Shown: positions 35,130 to 44,041 of the stretch, piece after piece
Layout of the letters: the number at the start of each line of letters is the position of its first letter
Position numbering within the stretch: the stretch's first letter is position 1
Source: Paroceanicella profunda
GTDB lineage: Bacteria > Pseudomonadota > Alphaproteobacteria > Rhodobacterales > Rhodobacteraceae
Length of the DNA: 64,000 nt
Direction of reading: 5' to 3'
NCBI RefSeq assembly: GCF_005887635.2
Contig: NZ_CP040818.1
Coordinates: 310,001-374,000 of the forward strand
The notes under the pieces: generated by a model
The model's input: the letters and a program-made list of their open reading frames with translations, nothing else
The model's database searches: none
Told to the model about the DNA's origin: nothing
Program-made: the position numbers and the translations under genes

Positions 35130-35910
35130 TCCCGCCGGAGCTGCCATCGTCATCATGCTCCGCAGTCTGAAGATGCCAGGCATGGCCCAAGCCGTGCATG
35201 ACCTCATGGAACAGGGCGCGCCTGCGTTCGATGCGGCGATCCCGATCCTGTCCCAGCTGCTGAAGGCTGAAATGGCCGAACGTGAAGTGCGGTCCATCTT
35301 TTATCACATGAAGGCAGCGCGCTTCCCGGCCCACAAGGACCTGTCAGGCTTCGACTTCGCGGCCAGCGAGGTCAACGAGGCCCTCGTTCGGCAGCTTCAT
35401 CGATGCGAGTTCCTCGATGCTGCCGAAAACGTGGTCCTGATTGGCGGGCCCGGCACCGGGAAAAGCCATGTGGCGACCGCCCTCGGAGTCCAGGCGATTG
35501 AGCATCACCGCAAACGCGTGCGCTTCTTCTCCACAGTCGAGCTGGTGAACGCGCTGGAACAGGAAAAGGCGCTGGGAAGGGCCGGGAAAATCGCCGAGGC
35601 GTTGGTGAAAACCGAATTGGTGATCCTCGACGAGCTCGGATACCTGCCGTTCAGCGCCTCGGGCGGCGCCTTGCTGTTCCACCTCCTCAGCAAACTTTAC
35701 GAACGCACCAGCGTCGTGATCACCACGAACCTAAGCTTCAGCGAATGGGCCAGCGTCTTCGGTGACGCCAAGATGACCACGGCGCTCCTCGATCGCCTCA
35801 CACACCGCTGCCACATCCTGGAAACCGGAAACGACAGTTATCGCTTCAAGGCCAGCTCCGAGACCGCGAAAAAAAAGAGGAAGGAGACGCCAATGTTGAC
35901 CCCATCATGA
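35119..35910 (+). CDS. istB: IS21 helper ATPase
   Basis: 263-residue AAA+ helper. Walker [10 protein letters not shown] near residue 110, Walker [13 protein letters not shown] near 173, and sensor region [12 protein letters not shown] near 204 are intact. The ATG at 35119 lies within istA (11-bp overlap), the standard coupled arrangement. IstB assembles on target DNA and stimulates IstA. The element therefore looks transposition-competent. Confidence 0.95.
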   Translation: MRHDPAGAAIVIMLRSLKMPGMAQAVHDLMEQGAPAFDAAIPILSQLLKAEMAEREVRSIFYHMKAARFPAHKDLSGFDFAASEVNEALVRQLHRCEFLDAAENVVLIGGPGTGKSHVATALGVQAIEHHRKRVRFFSTVELVNALEQEKALGRAGKIAEALVKTELVILDELGYLPFSASGGALLFHLLSKLYERTSVVITTNLSFSEWASVFGDAKMTTALLDRLTHRCHILETGNDSYRFKASSETAKKKRKETPMLTPS

Positions 35911-36179
35911 ACCGACCGACATACTGACAGGCGGGTCAAATCTCGATGACAATGCTGGGTCAGTTCTCAGTGACATCCAACAGTGCCCATTCTTTTCGGT
36001 CGACGAGAGTGGCGGCAGCCGCCGGCAACTATTGTTTTTTTTGCCGGCCTTTGCAGCTTTTTTCTGCGAACTCGCCATCGCCCCCCTAAGAATTCTGCGG
36101 GACGCATGAATGTCCCCAATGCGGGCTGCAACCGCAGCATATTCACGGTATCAGCAAGGTCCGGTTGGGGCCGAAAGGG

Positions 36180-37739
36180 TCAAATTTTGGTTGTTGCGTA
36201 GGCGCTCACGTCTTCGCGCCAGTAAATCTGGCTCAGATCATGGGGCATCGCCAACAGGGCCACATTGGCATTTCTAAGCTTCATCGAAAGTTCACCTTGT
36301 GGGCGCTGCACGAGTTCTGCGAACTCGCCCAAGGAAATAAAGCTCTCTTGGAAGCGCGCCAAACTGTCAATTGTGACAACAGTCGCCCCTCGGCGGTATT
36401 GCTCGGAGGCATCCACTCCGCACAACATTCCATGTTGGATCAAATACCCTACTGTTTTGATCGTCACTCTTAACTGCCCGGCGGCGTCACCGATGGAAAG
36501 GCGGCTCTGCCCTGCCGCATTGGTTTCGTCCGAAACAAATGTTCTGGATTTTCCACCTTCAGATGAACGCTTTGCGTTTCGAAAGAACTTCTTCTAGCGT
36601 TCGTAGGCGTCGAGCATTTGCTGGGTTACAAAATTCATTGGTACGATACCGCCACCAGCGTCACGCTTTGCGAGACCTCGGTAAATCAGATCCTCCGCAT
36701 TGCGCTTGGCGACCCCCTCCAGCGAAACGGACTGCTGTGGGTTCGACGAAGCCATTCCCTCCGAAGGCACGCCAAGCACCAGCACCCCTTTTCTGACGGA
36801 AAAATTGTCAAAGACGTGTCGCCGCACGACGTCACGCAGGGGCTCGAACTCATCGCCGAGACTCCGGCCCTTCAGCCACGCCATCCAGGGGCCAAAGAGT
36901 CGACCGAAAAACCTGCCGTCCGTGACGTCCTCGCGAGCCATATCGGCAAGACAATTGGAAAGGGCTACAGGTCCGTCTTTCAGTGTGTCGTAGCCCAAGG
37001 AACCATAGGTCATCCAGTCTGGCTCACTGTGCCCCGCCAGCGCAGCATCTGGCCCCTTTGCGACACGCAGGCCCAGCACCTCACATGCCCGCGACGCCAC
37101 GTTGAGTTCGAGGCGGTCGATCCATCGGTCGCCCCGCCCGCTCAGGATGCGGTTCGTAATATACGCCTCGAAAGGGCTGTGGTTTGCCTGGACCACCGGC
37201 TGATCCAAAATCCAAACGTGGTGTTTTCGCAGCTGCGCCGCGAAATCTCTGGCGTCTTTGTGGAATTTCTCGGCTGGAAGGCTCATGAGCATGCAGCCGT
37301 GTTCCGGGCAACTCCTGATCGACGAGAATTTCCACTGGAGGCGACGCGGCACACGCCACGACTCCGCTGCTGACGGCATCTCGGACCGTATGCATTCCGG
37401 ACAGACGCAGATGCGCGTGCGCTGAAAGCTCTGAAGGGATGCGAATTCATCCCGCAGTCGGAAATGGCCCTTGCCGAGATGGCGGATAGACACCCGCTCC
37501 AATGCGCCCACGTCACACCCTGCAAGCTGCGCCAATTGATCAATAGCCACTTTCTCACCCCGAAAGAGCGGGTCGATCGGAAAGGCAATGTCGCCGCAAA
37601 ACCTCTGCATCGAAATGGCGCCGTTCCTGGCCGCAAGCCGCGACAGCAAGGAAGGTGCCGACTCGCACGCGGCATGTGCCACCGTCAGTGGCAATTGCAG
37701 GAAGTTCGTTCCGGGTGTGGCAGGTAGGCTTTTGACCAA
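36180..37739 (-). pseudogene. TniQ-family gene with an in-frame amber stop
   Basis: From a TTG at 37739, 381 codons match TniQ/TnsD: LPLTVAH near 16, LLSRLAARNG near 31-40, zinc-binding CPEC (113-116) and CPEH (144-147). Translation meets TAG at 36596-36594, but the same frame continues for 138 codons to 36180 with sense content typical of this family's C-terminus, including a helix-turn-helix-like SIGDAAGQLRVTIKTVGYLI and a region SLGEFAELVQRPQGELSMKL. The full gene would be about 520 residues. A single nonsense mutation is the simplest reading. TniQ selects targets for Tn5053/Tn7-like transposons; no tniA or tniB remains. Confidence 0.75.
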
Positions 37740-37845
37740 GCGAAGCTTCCGAGATCAAACAAAGGCTGACTTGGCTTGATCTTACGATCACCCGCTCAAC
37801 TGAGCAACGCTGCTATGATTTCAGGAAATTCTACCGATTGGGTCA

Positions 37846-37857
37846 GTTACATGTAAC
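37846..37857. other. 12-bp perfect palindrome
   Basis: GTTACATGTAAC, between the TniQ gene and tRNA-Arg. Could be an operator or part of a transposon end; nothing further supports either. Confidence 0.4.
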
Positions 37858-37894
37858 AAAAGTCGGTTTTGCTTGGCAACTGACAAGGGGTAAA

Positions 37895-37971
37895 TGGTGC
37901 ACCCGGAGCGATTCGAACGCCCGACCCCCAGATTCGTAGTCTGGTGCTCTATCCAGCTGAGCTACGGGTGC
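37895..37971 (-). tRNA. tRNA-Arg (ACG)
   Basis: 77 nt, minus strand, with genomic CCA (37897-37895). Acceptor GCACCCG (37971-37965) pairs with the 3' arm; D-arm GTAGCTCAG, T-arm GCGTTCGAATCGC. The anticodon loop CTACGAA closed by CCAGA/TCTGG gives ACG, arginine. Its 3' end faces the island, the usual orientation for integration sites, though no duplicated 3' fragment was found. Confidence 0.96.
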
Positions 37972-37982
37972 GCTGTGGGGAG

Positions 37983-39446
37983 CTATCTATCGGGCGACTC
38001 GGGGGTATGCAAGGGCGAATTTCGCGGTGACGTGACAGTTTTTTCGCCCCCTCCCGGAAGCGGGTGCGCGCCCGGCAGGAAGATGCGGAACCGGGTGCCT
38101 TCGGTGGAGGTGTCGAGCAGTTCCAGCCGGCCGCCGTGGCCGCGCACCAGTTCGGCCGCGATGGCGAGACCGAGCCCGCTGCCGCCCCGGCGCACGGAGC
38201 CGCGGAACGGCTGGAACAGGTTTTCCAGCGCCGAGGTGGGCAGGCCGGGGCCGTCATCGGCCACGATCAGCTCCACCCCGCCCTCCACCGTGACGGCGGA
38301 CAGGCAGATGCAGCCGCCGGTCACCACATGCTCCAGCGCCTCGCGCGCGTTGCGGATCAGGTTGCCCAGCACGCGGAAAAGCTGGTCCGGGTCCGCCTCG
38401 CAGACCAGCCCCTCCGGCACGTCGTTGCGAAAGCGGATGCCGGCGTTCTGCGCGGCCAGCAGCTCGCCCTCGCCCAGGTCGTCCACGAAGGGGCGCAGCA
38501 GCACGCGGCGCGGCTCGGGCGGCGGCTCCTCGGTGCGGCCGAAGTCGAGCGTGCGCTCGCACAGGTTGATCGCCCGGTCCAGCGAGGCGACCAGCTTGGG
38601 CGCCACGCGCTTCACCTTCGGGTCCCGGCTCATGTCGATCCGGTCCACCAGCAGCTGCGCGGTGGTGAGCATGTTGCGCAGGTCATGGCTGATTCGCGCC
38701 ACGGCGCCGCCAAGCTGCGCCAGCCGTTCCTTCTGCTTGAGCGCCGAGTTCAGCCGCGACTGCATGTCCTGCAGCGCGTGTTCCGCCTCCGCCAGTTCGC
38801 GCATGCGCGACGAGGGGCGGATGATGCGGCGCGCGTCCTCCGGCGCCTCCTGGAAACGCGACATGTTCTGCGCCACGCGCTGGATCGGCCGGGTGATGAA
38901 GCGGCGCAGGGCGAGGAACAGCAGCACGGCGGCCACGCTCGACACGGCGAGCGACAGCGCGAGGATGCCCTGGCCATGCGCGATGAGCTCGGCGCGCAGC
39001 GGGTTTTCCGGCAGGGTGACCTCGATCACCATGCCGCCGCCCTTCACCGGTGGCCCGATCACCCGGATGATGCGGCCCGGCGGCGCCAGCAGGCAGCGCA
39101 CGGCGTCGCGCAAGAGGGTGTATTCGGTGGCCTCGCGCAGGTCGAAGCTCTCGTCCACCGCGCCGGAGAACGGCGAGGACAGCACAAGTTCCCGGCGCTT
39201 GTCGCGCTGCAGCACGATGTTGAGCACGCCGGCATTGTCCAGCAGCTCGGCCTCGAGATCCGGTTCGACCATGTCATCGGGCGTGGCCAGCAGGGCGAGC
39301 GAGGCGATCTGCGCGCGTTCGAGATGCTCGCGCAGGTATTCCACCCGGAAGCGCGAGACCGCCGGCACGAGGATCATCACCTCGGCCAGGATGACGAACA
39401 GCGTCGTCAGAAGGATCAGCCGCCCGGACAGGGTATTGAAAAGCAT
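37983..39446 (-). CDS. Sensor histidine kinase
   Basis: About 487 residues from the ATG at 39446 (a GTG 13 codons upstream is possible). Membrane segments at about 8-28 and 170-190 flank a periplasmic sensor region; a HAMP-like segment follows (RRFITRPIQRVAQNMSRF). The phosphoacceptor motif is AVARISHDLRNML near residue 255; the kinase domain has the N box LIRNAREALEHV, the G1 box VADDGPGLP and the G2 box GSGLGLAI. No response regulator is adjacent, so it is an orphan. The C-terminus runs to 9 bp before tRNA-Arg. Confidence 0.92.
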   Translation of the reverse strand: MLFNTLSGRLILLTTLFVILAEVMILVPAVSRFRVEYLREHLERAQIASLALLATPDDMVEPDLEAELLDNAGVLNIVLQRDKRRELVLSSPFSGAVDESFDLREATEYTLLRDAVRCLLAPPGRIIRVIGPPVKGGGMVIEVTLPENPLRAELIAHGQGILALSLAVSSVAAVLLFLALRRFITRPIQRVAQNMSRFQEAPEDARRIIRPSSRMRELAEAEHALQDMQSRLNSALKQKERLAQLGGAVARISHDLRNMLTTAQLLVDRIDMSRDPKVKRVAPKLVASLDRAINLCERTLDFGRTEEPPPEPRRVLLRPFVDDLGEGELLAAQNAGIRFRNDVPEGLVCEADPDQLFRVLGNLIRNAREALEHVVTGGCICLSAVTVEGGVELIVADDGPGLPTSALENLFQPFRGSVRRGGSGLGLAIAAELVRGHGGRLELLDTSTEGTRFRIFLPGAHPLPGGGEKTVTSPRNSPLHTPESPDR

Positions 39447-39557
39447 AGGGCCTGTGCCTGTTCGCGTAAAACACGCCTCGTTCACGCAAAAGTAGGGCCT
39501 GCGAGGCAGCGCGACAATAGGAGCCCCCCGGAAAGGCGGCGCAGGCGGCGGGCGGCA

Positions 39558-40061
39558 TCAGTTCCCGGCCGGGCGTTCCGGCAGGACCGGGCCGGCATAT
39601 TCCGGCGCGCCGCGCAGCCACTCATGGTAGGCCGAGATCAGCCCGAAGCGCCGGGCGATGAGGTATTCGCCCGTCGCGGACACCGGCCGGGTGCTGCGAA
39701 TCGCGCGCGTGCCCGCGTCGGAGGACAGGAACCTTCCGGTGTTGATGCCGGTGATCAGGGCCTTGAAGGCGTGCAGGCGCCGCAGATAGGCGCGGGCGCC
39801 GGCCCGGGCTGCCGCCGCGTCCGGGCCGGCGCCCGGCCCGCGTTCGAGCGTGCGCAGCGCGGAGCCGCAGCTTTCCGCCAGAATCACCACCAGTTCCGCC
39901 ACGCCCTCGCGCGGGCGGAAGCGCGCCCGATTCTCGTAATGGCGGCAGACGGCGCGCAATTCGGCGCCCGCGCCCGTGCCGAACCCGCCCTCCACCGCCG
40001 CCGCCGGGAGGGCCGTGGCGCAGAGGAGGAGAAGCAGGAGGCTGATGTGTCGCACCGTCAT
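39558..40061 (-). CDS. Exported protein of unknown function
   Basis: 167 residues with a clear signal peptide (MTVRHISLLLLLLCATALPAAA, cleavage near 22). The mature part is helical and Arg/Ala-rich, with two Cys (CRHYENR and ESCGSAL). It is transcribed toward the kinase with a 111-bp gap. Family not recognised. The start at 40061 follows from the signal peptide. Confidence 0.7.
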   Translation of the reverse strand: MTVRHISLLLLLLCATALPAAAVEGGFGTGAGAELRAVCRHYENRARFRPREGVAELVVILAESCGSALRTLERGPGAGPDAAAARAGARAYLRRLHAFKALITGINTGRFLSSDAGTRAIRSTRPVSATGEYLIARRFGLISAYHEWLRGAPEYAGPVLPERPAGN

Positions 40062-40216
40062 GATTTTGCAGCATATCACGTTCAGGGTTAACCGAAGTGC
40101 ATTGTCGCACGCGCGGCCGCGACCCGCCGGGACCTGGCGCGCGCGTCCCCCTGCCGAAGGGCGCGCGGATGCGGCCCGGGCGCCGCGGAACAGGGTGACG
40201 TTGCGTGCATCCGGAA

Positions 40217-40245
40217 TTGACAGCCCGCGCACTTGCCTCTATGGA
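40217..40245 (+). promoter_or_regulatory. Sigma-70-type promoter of rpmH
   Basis: TTGACA at 40217-40222 and TATGGA at 40240-40245, separated by 17 bp, 84 bp upstream of the rpmH start. The -35 box is a perfect consensus, fitting a highly expressed ribosomal gene. Confidence 0.75.
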
Positions 40246-40328
40246 AGCCGCTCGGAATGACCGGGGCCCCCGAACGGGCGCGCCCCGCCCGGCTTCGGTC
40301 GGGACGACACGAAGCAGGAGCGAATAAA

Positions 40329-40463
40329 ATGAAGCGCACGTATCAGCCCAGCAAGCTCGTCCGCGCCCGTCGCCACGGCTTCCGGGCTCGCATGGCCACC
40401 AAGAACGGCCGTCTGATCCTGAACCGTCGCCGCGCCCAGGGCCGGAAGAAGATCTCCGCCTGA
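40329..40463 (+). CDS. rpmH: Ribosomal protein L34
   Basis: 44 residues, [20 protein letters not shown]..., matching bL34 at full length. Preceded by AAGCAGGAGCG as ribosome-binding site. First gene of the rpmH-rnpA-yidD-ttcA-yidC run. A large stem-loop lies directly downstream, at the start of rnpA. Confidence 0.98.
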   Translation: MKRTYQPSKLVRARRHGFRARMATKNGRLILNRRRAQGRKKISA

Positions 40464-40483
40464 GGCGGTTGACAGGGTTCGAG

Positions 40484-40556
40484 AAAATGACACCGCCGGG
40501 AACGGGTTCGGCCGAGGGAAACCCCGGGGCCGACACGCCCCCGGCGGTTTCATTTT
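40484..40556 (+). terminator. Long stem-loop between rpmH and rnpA (possible attenuator)
   Basis: The arms AAAATGACACCGCCGGG (40484-40500) and CCCGGCGGTTTCATTTT (40540-40556) pair at 16 of 17 positions, with an inner CGGCC/GGCCG stem in the 39-nt loop. The left arm contains the most likely rnpA ATG (40487). The 3' arm ends in T-rich sequence. It could terminate some rpmH transcripts or block rnpA translation. Confidence 0.7.
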
Positions 40557-40960
40557 GCGCGCCTGACAGCCTGCCGGAAGCGGACCGGGCGAGAGACGCC
40601 ACGGACACGCCGCCGCGCGTGGACACGCTGCGCAAGCGGCGTGACTTCGTTGCGGCCTCCCGCGCCCGCAGGCAGGCCATGCCCGGGATGATCGTCCAGG
40701 CGCGCCGGCGCGCGCCGGGCGAGGCGGAGGGTATCCGCGTCGGCTTCACCTGTTCCAAGAAGGTGGGCAACGCCGTGGCGCGCAACCGCGCCAAGCGCCG
40801 CCTGCGCGAGGTGGCGCGGCTCACCCTTGCCGGCATCGGGCATGACGGCTGGGACTATGTTCTCATCGGCCGCAACGAGGTGACGGCGGCGCGGCCGTTC
40901 GACAGCCTCACCGAGGATTTCCGCGCCGCGGTGTCCAAGCTGCACGCGGCGCGCAAATGA
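40487..40960 (+). CDS. rnpA: Ribonuclease P protein component
   Basis: 157 residues from the ATG at 40487. The RnpA core begins at about residue 45 (DTLRKRRDFVAASRARRQ) and contains the family motif NRAKRRLREVAR near 105. The first 45 residues are a Pro/Asp/Glu-rich lead absent from most RnpA proteins. A GTG at 40619 just before the core is the alternative start. The ATG is inside a strong stem-loop, making the start uncertain. The stop overlaps yidD (ATGA). Confidence 0.92.
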   Translation: MTPPGTGSAEGNPGADTPPAVSFCAPDSLPEADRARDATDTPPRVDTLRKRRDFVAASRARRQAMPGMIVQARRRAPGEAEGIRVGFTCSKKVGNAVARNRAKRRLREVARLTLAGIGHDGWDYVLIGRNEVTAARPFDSLTEDFRAAVSKLHAARK

Positions 40961-41223
40961 GCGCCGGGCCCGGACACGCCCCGCACTGCGGTTGCGCCCG
41001 GGCCGGCGCTGGCGCGCGGCTGCTGGCCCTGCCCGTGCGGGCCTACCGGCTGGTGTTCTCGCCCTGGGTGGGGATGAACTGCCGCTTCACCCCCACCTGT
41101 TCGGAATACGCGCTGGAGGCGCTGGAGCGCCACGGCGCCCTGCGCGGCTCCTGGCTCACCCTGCGCCGGCTGTTGCGCTGCCACCCGCTCGGCGGCTCGG
41201 GCATCGACAACGTGCCGGACTGA
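40957..41223 (+). CDS. yidD: Membrane protein insertion efficiency factor
   Basis: 88 residues, slightly extended at the N-terminus. Family block FSPWVGMNCRFTPTCSEYALEAL (Cys and amphipathic helix) and RRLLRCHPLGGSGIDNVP are present. Assists YidC-dependent membrane insertion at the inner membrane; encoded between rnpA and the ttcA-yidC genes, the usual order. Overlaps rnpA by 4 bp. Confidence 0.95.
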   Translation: MSAGPGHAPHCGCARAGAGARLLALPVRAYRLVFSPWVGMNCRFTPTCSEYALEALERHGALRGSWLTLRRLLRCHPLGGSGIDNVPD

Positions 41224-41277
41224 CGCCCCGTCCACATGGCGCTTGCCGCAGGCGCCGGCTCCTTGGTATCAACCGCC

Positions 41278-42120
41278 ATGCTCGACACATCCGACATCCA
41301 CCCGCTCTTCCACGGCGCTCCCGACAGCACGGAGTTCCGCAAGCTGCGCAAGCGCATCGTGCGCCAGACCCGCGAGGCGCTGGACACGTTCCACATGGTT
41401 GAACGCGGCGCGCGCTGGCTCGTCTGCCTCTCCGGCGGCAAGGACAGCTACACCCTGCTCGCGGCCCTCACGGAGCTGCAGTGGCGCGGGCTGCTGCCGG
41501 TGGAGATCCTGGCCTGCAACCTCGACCAGGGCCAGCCGAACTTCCCCGCCACCGTGCTGCCGGAGTTCCTGGAACGCATGGGCGTGAAGCACCGGATCGA
41601 GTACCAGGACACCTATTCCATCGTCACCGACAAGATCCCCTCCACCAAGACCTTCTGCGCGCTGTGCTCGCGGCTGCGGCGCGGCCACCTCTACCGCATC
41701 GCGCGGGAGGAGGGCTGCTCGGCGGTGGTGCTGGGCCATCACCGCGACGACATCCTCGAGACCTTCTTCATGAACCTGTTCCACGGCGGGCGGCTGGCCA
41801 CCATGCCGCCCAAGCTGCTGAACGAGGAGAAGGACCTGTTCCTCTACCGCCCGCTCGCCTTCGTCCCGGAGGCGGATTGCGAGAAGTTCGCCCGCGCGAT
41901 GAACTACCCGATCATCCCCTGCGACCTCTGCGGCAGCCAGGAGGGCCTGCAGCGCGCCCAGGTCAAGCAGATGCTCGACGGCTGGGAACGCAACAGCCCC
42001 GGCCGCCGCCAGGTGATGTTCCGCGCCCTGATGAACGCCCGGCCCAGCCACCTGCCGGACCCCGCGCTGTTCGACTTCGCGGCGCTGATGCGCGATCTCC
42101 CGCCCCCGGCGGCGGACTGA
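41278..42120 (+). CDS. ttcA: tRNA 2-thiocytidine biosynthesis protein
   Basis: 280 residues. PP-loop [13 protein letters not shown] (about 52-64) and two Cys motifs, CALCSR (near 125) and CDLCGS (near 215), that bind the iron-sulfur cluster in TtcA. Thiolates C32 of certain tRNAs. The start at 41278 is the first ATG with the standard N-terminus; an upstream in-frame ATG at 41236 would add a non-conserved leader. Confidence 0.94.
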   Translation: MLDTSDIHPLFHGAPDSTEFRKLRKRIVRQTREALDTFHMVERGARWLVCLSGGKDSYTLLAALTELQWRGLLPVEILACNLDQGQPNFPATVLPEFLERMGVKHRIEYQDTYSIVTDKIPSTKTFCALCSRLRRGHLYRIAREEGCSAVVLGHHRDDILETFFMNLFHGGRLATMPPKLLNEEKDLFLYRPLAFVPEADCEKFARAMNYPIIPCDLCGSQEGLQRAQVKQMLDGWERNSPGRRQVMFRALMNARPSHLPDPALFDFAALMRDLPPPAAD

Positions 42121-42252
42121 ACCTGCCCCCTCTGCGGGCCGCACCGGCGCTTGTATCGCAGGCGGGCGTGCCCCAATTCCCCTTGACGTCCACGCCCCCA
42201 GACTGTTCAAACCGGGCGGACTTCCCAGACCCCTTTCCAGCCGGAGCCCCTG

Positions 42253-44040
42253 ATGGACAACCAGAACAGGAACATGATCCTCGCCATTGCGCTGAGTCTC
42301 GTGGTTTTCATCGGCTGGTATGCCATCTTCCCGCCCGAGCCGCCGCAGGACCCGGCCCCGGCCGAGCAGACCGCGGCGCAGAGCCAGGAGCCCGTTGCCC
42401 CCACCCTGCCGCAGGACCCCGTGGCCGTGCGTGCCGAGGCGCTCGGCCAGACCCGGCGCATCAAGGTGGAGAGCCCGCTGCTCTCCGGGTCCATCTCCGT
42501 GAAGGGCGGGCGCATCGACGATCTGCACCTGAACGCCTTCAAGGACACGCTGGAGCCGGATTCCGACACGGTTGTGCTGTTCTCGCCCACCGGCAGCGCC
42601 GAGCCCTACTTCGCCACCTACGGCTGGCTGGTGGCCCCGGGCACCGACACCCCCACGCCGAACCCCAACACGCCCTGGCAGGTGGAGGGCAATGACACGC
42701 TCACCCCCTCCGCGCCGGTCACGCTGTCCTGGGACAACGGCGCCGGCCTCGTGTTCCGCCGGGTGATCTCGCTCGACGACCGCTACATGTTCACCATCGA
42801 GCAGACGGTGGAGAACACCTCCGATGCCGCGGTCTCGCTGGTGCCCTACGGCTATGTCGCGCGGCGCGGCACCCCGCCGGACGCCCACAACCGCCTGGTG
42901 CACGAGGGCGGCATCGGCGCCTCGGACGGCAAGCTCACCTACCCCGGCTGGAGCGACATGGAGGACTTCGAGTCCGTGGACGCGAACGGCAGCCATTTCG
43001 AGAAGGTGAACGTCACCGAGACCGGCTGGATCGGCCTCACCGGCAAGTACTTCATGGCCGCGCTGGTGCCGCAGTTCGGCCAGCCCTTCGAGGCCACCTA
43101 CCGCTACGAGACCGTGGGCGACCAGCCCCAGCACCTCACCGAGGTGCGCCTGCCCACCGTGCAGGTTGCCGCCGGCGACACCGCCTCCATCACCACCCGG
43201 CTCTTCGCCGGCGCGAAGGAAGTAAAGACCCTCCAGCATTACCGCGACACGCTGAACATCCCGCAGTTCGACGACGCGGTGGACTGGGGCTGGTTCTACT
43301 TCCTCACCAAGCCAATCTTCGAGGTGCTGCACTGGCTGCAGAGCCACATCGGCAACATGGGCTTCTCCATCATCCTGCTGACCTTCGGCATCAAGGCGCT
43401 CCTGTTCCCGCTCGCCTACAAGTCCTACGTGTCTATGTCGAAGATGAAGAAGCTCCAGCCGGAGATGGAGGCGCTGAAGAAGCGCGCCGGGGACGACCGC
43501 ATGAAGCTCCAGCAGGAGATGATGGCGCTCTACAAGAAGGAGAAGGTGAACCCCGCCGCGGGCTGCCTGCCGATCCTGCTGCAGATCCCGGTGTTCTTCT
43601 CGCTCTACAAGGTGCTGACGGTGACGCTGGAAATGCGCCACGCGCCGTTCATCTGGTGGATCCACGACCTCTCCGCCCCGGACCCGACCTCGATCGTGAA
43701 CCTGTTCGGCCTGCTGCCCTGGCCGGCGCCGGAAGCCGGGTCGATGTTCGCCATCATCTCCATCGGCGTGTTCCCCATCGTGATGGGTGTCACCATGTGG
43801 CTGCAGCAGAAGCTGAACCCGGCCCCGGCCGACGCCACCCAGGCGATGATCTTCGCCTGGATGCCCTGGGTGTTCATGTTCATGCTGGGCTCCTTCGCCT
43901 CCGGCCTGGTGATCTACTGGTGCGCGAACAACATCCTCACCTTCACCCAGCAATACCTGATCATGCGATCGCAGGGGGTGGACGTGGACGTGTTCGGCAA
44001 CGTGAAGAAGAGCTTCAAGCGCAAGAAGAAGGACGCCTGA
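42253..44040 (+). CDS. yidC: Membrane protein insertase
   Basis: 595 residues: N-terminal membrane helix (about 7-25), a periplasmic beta domain (about 60-330), then the insertase core with helices near 365-385 (LQSHIGNMGFSIILLTFGIK), 435-455 (NPAAGCLPILLQIPVFFSLY), 495-515 and 530-565. The cytoplasmic coiled loop MKKLQPEMEALKKRAGDD and a basic C-terminus (KSFKRKKKDA) for ribosome contact are present. Length normal for Gram-negative YidC. Confidence 0.97.
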   Translation: MDNQNRNMILAIALSLVVFIGWYAIFPPEPPQDPAPAEQTAAQSQEPVAPTLPQDPVAVRAEALGQTRRIKVESPLLSGSISVKGGRIDDLHLNAFKDTLEPDSDTVVLFSPTGSAEPYFATYGWLVAPGTDTPTPNPNTPWQVEGNDTLTPSAPVTLSWDNGAGLVFRRVISLDDRYMFTIEQTVENTSDAAVSLVPYGYVARRGTPPDAHNRLVHEGGIGASDGKLTYPGWSDMEDFESVDANGSHFEKVNVTETGWIGLTGKYFMAALVPQFGQPFEATYRYETVGDQPQHLTEVRLPTVQVAAGDTASITTRLFAGAKEVKTLQHYRDTLNIPQFDDAVDWGWFYFLTKPIFEVLHWLQSHIGNMGFSIILLTFGIKALLFPLAYKSYVSMSKMKKLQPEMEALKKRAGDDRMKLQQEMMALYKKEKVNPAAGCLPILLQIPVFFSLYKVLTVTLEMRHAPFIWWIHDLSAPDPTSIVNLFGLLPWPAPEAGSMFAIISIGVFPIVMGVTMWLQQKLNPAPADATQAMIFAWMPWVFMFMLGSFASGLVIYWCANNILTFTQQYLIMRSQGVDVDVFGNVKKSFKRKKKDA

Positions 44041-44041
44041 C

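Larger units (their letters stand above)
33487..35982 (+). mobile_element. IS21-family insertion sequence
   Basis: 2496 bp, bounded by inverted ends beginning TGTTGGATGTCACTGAGAAC on the left and the complement on the right (end CAACA at 35978-35982), with the 5'-TG...CA-3' termini usual for IS21. The left end has a second internal copy of the TGTCACTGAGAA motif (33529), and the right end a weaker one near 35930-35950, as expected for multiple transposase sites. If the outer 7 bp are excluded the element is 33494-35975. Carries intact istA and istB. No target-site duplication is visible. Confidence 0.93.

Noticed and set aside
35983..36201. Small plus-strand ORF after IS21 as the missing 3' part of the DUF3800-like gene
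   Set aside because: The translation (MPILFGRREWRQPP...) has no resemblance to the expected protein and includes IS-proximal non-coding sequence.
37846..37895. Tn7-like transposon end next to tRNA-Arg
   Set aside because: The palindrome GTTACATGTAAC and nearby sequence do not form recognisable repeated transposase sites, and no matching end was found on the other side of the TniQ gene.
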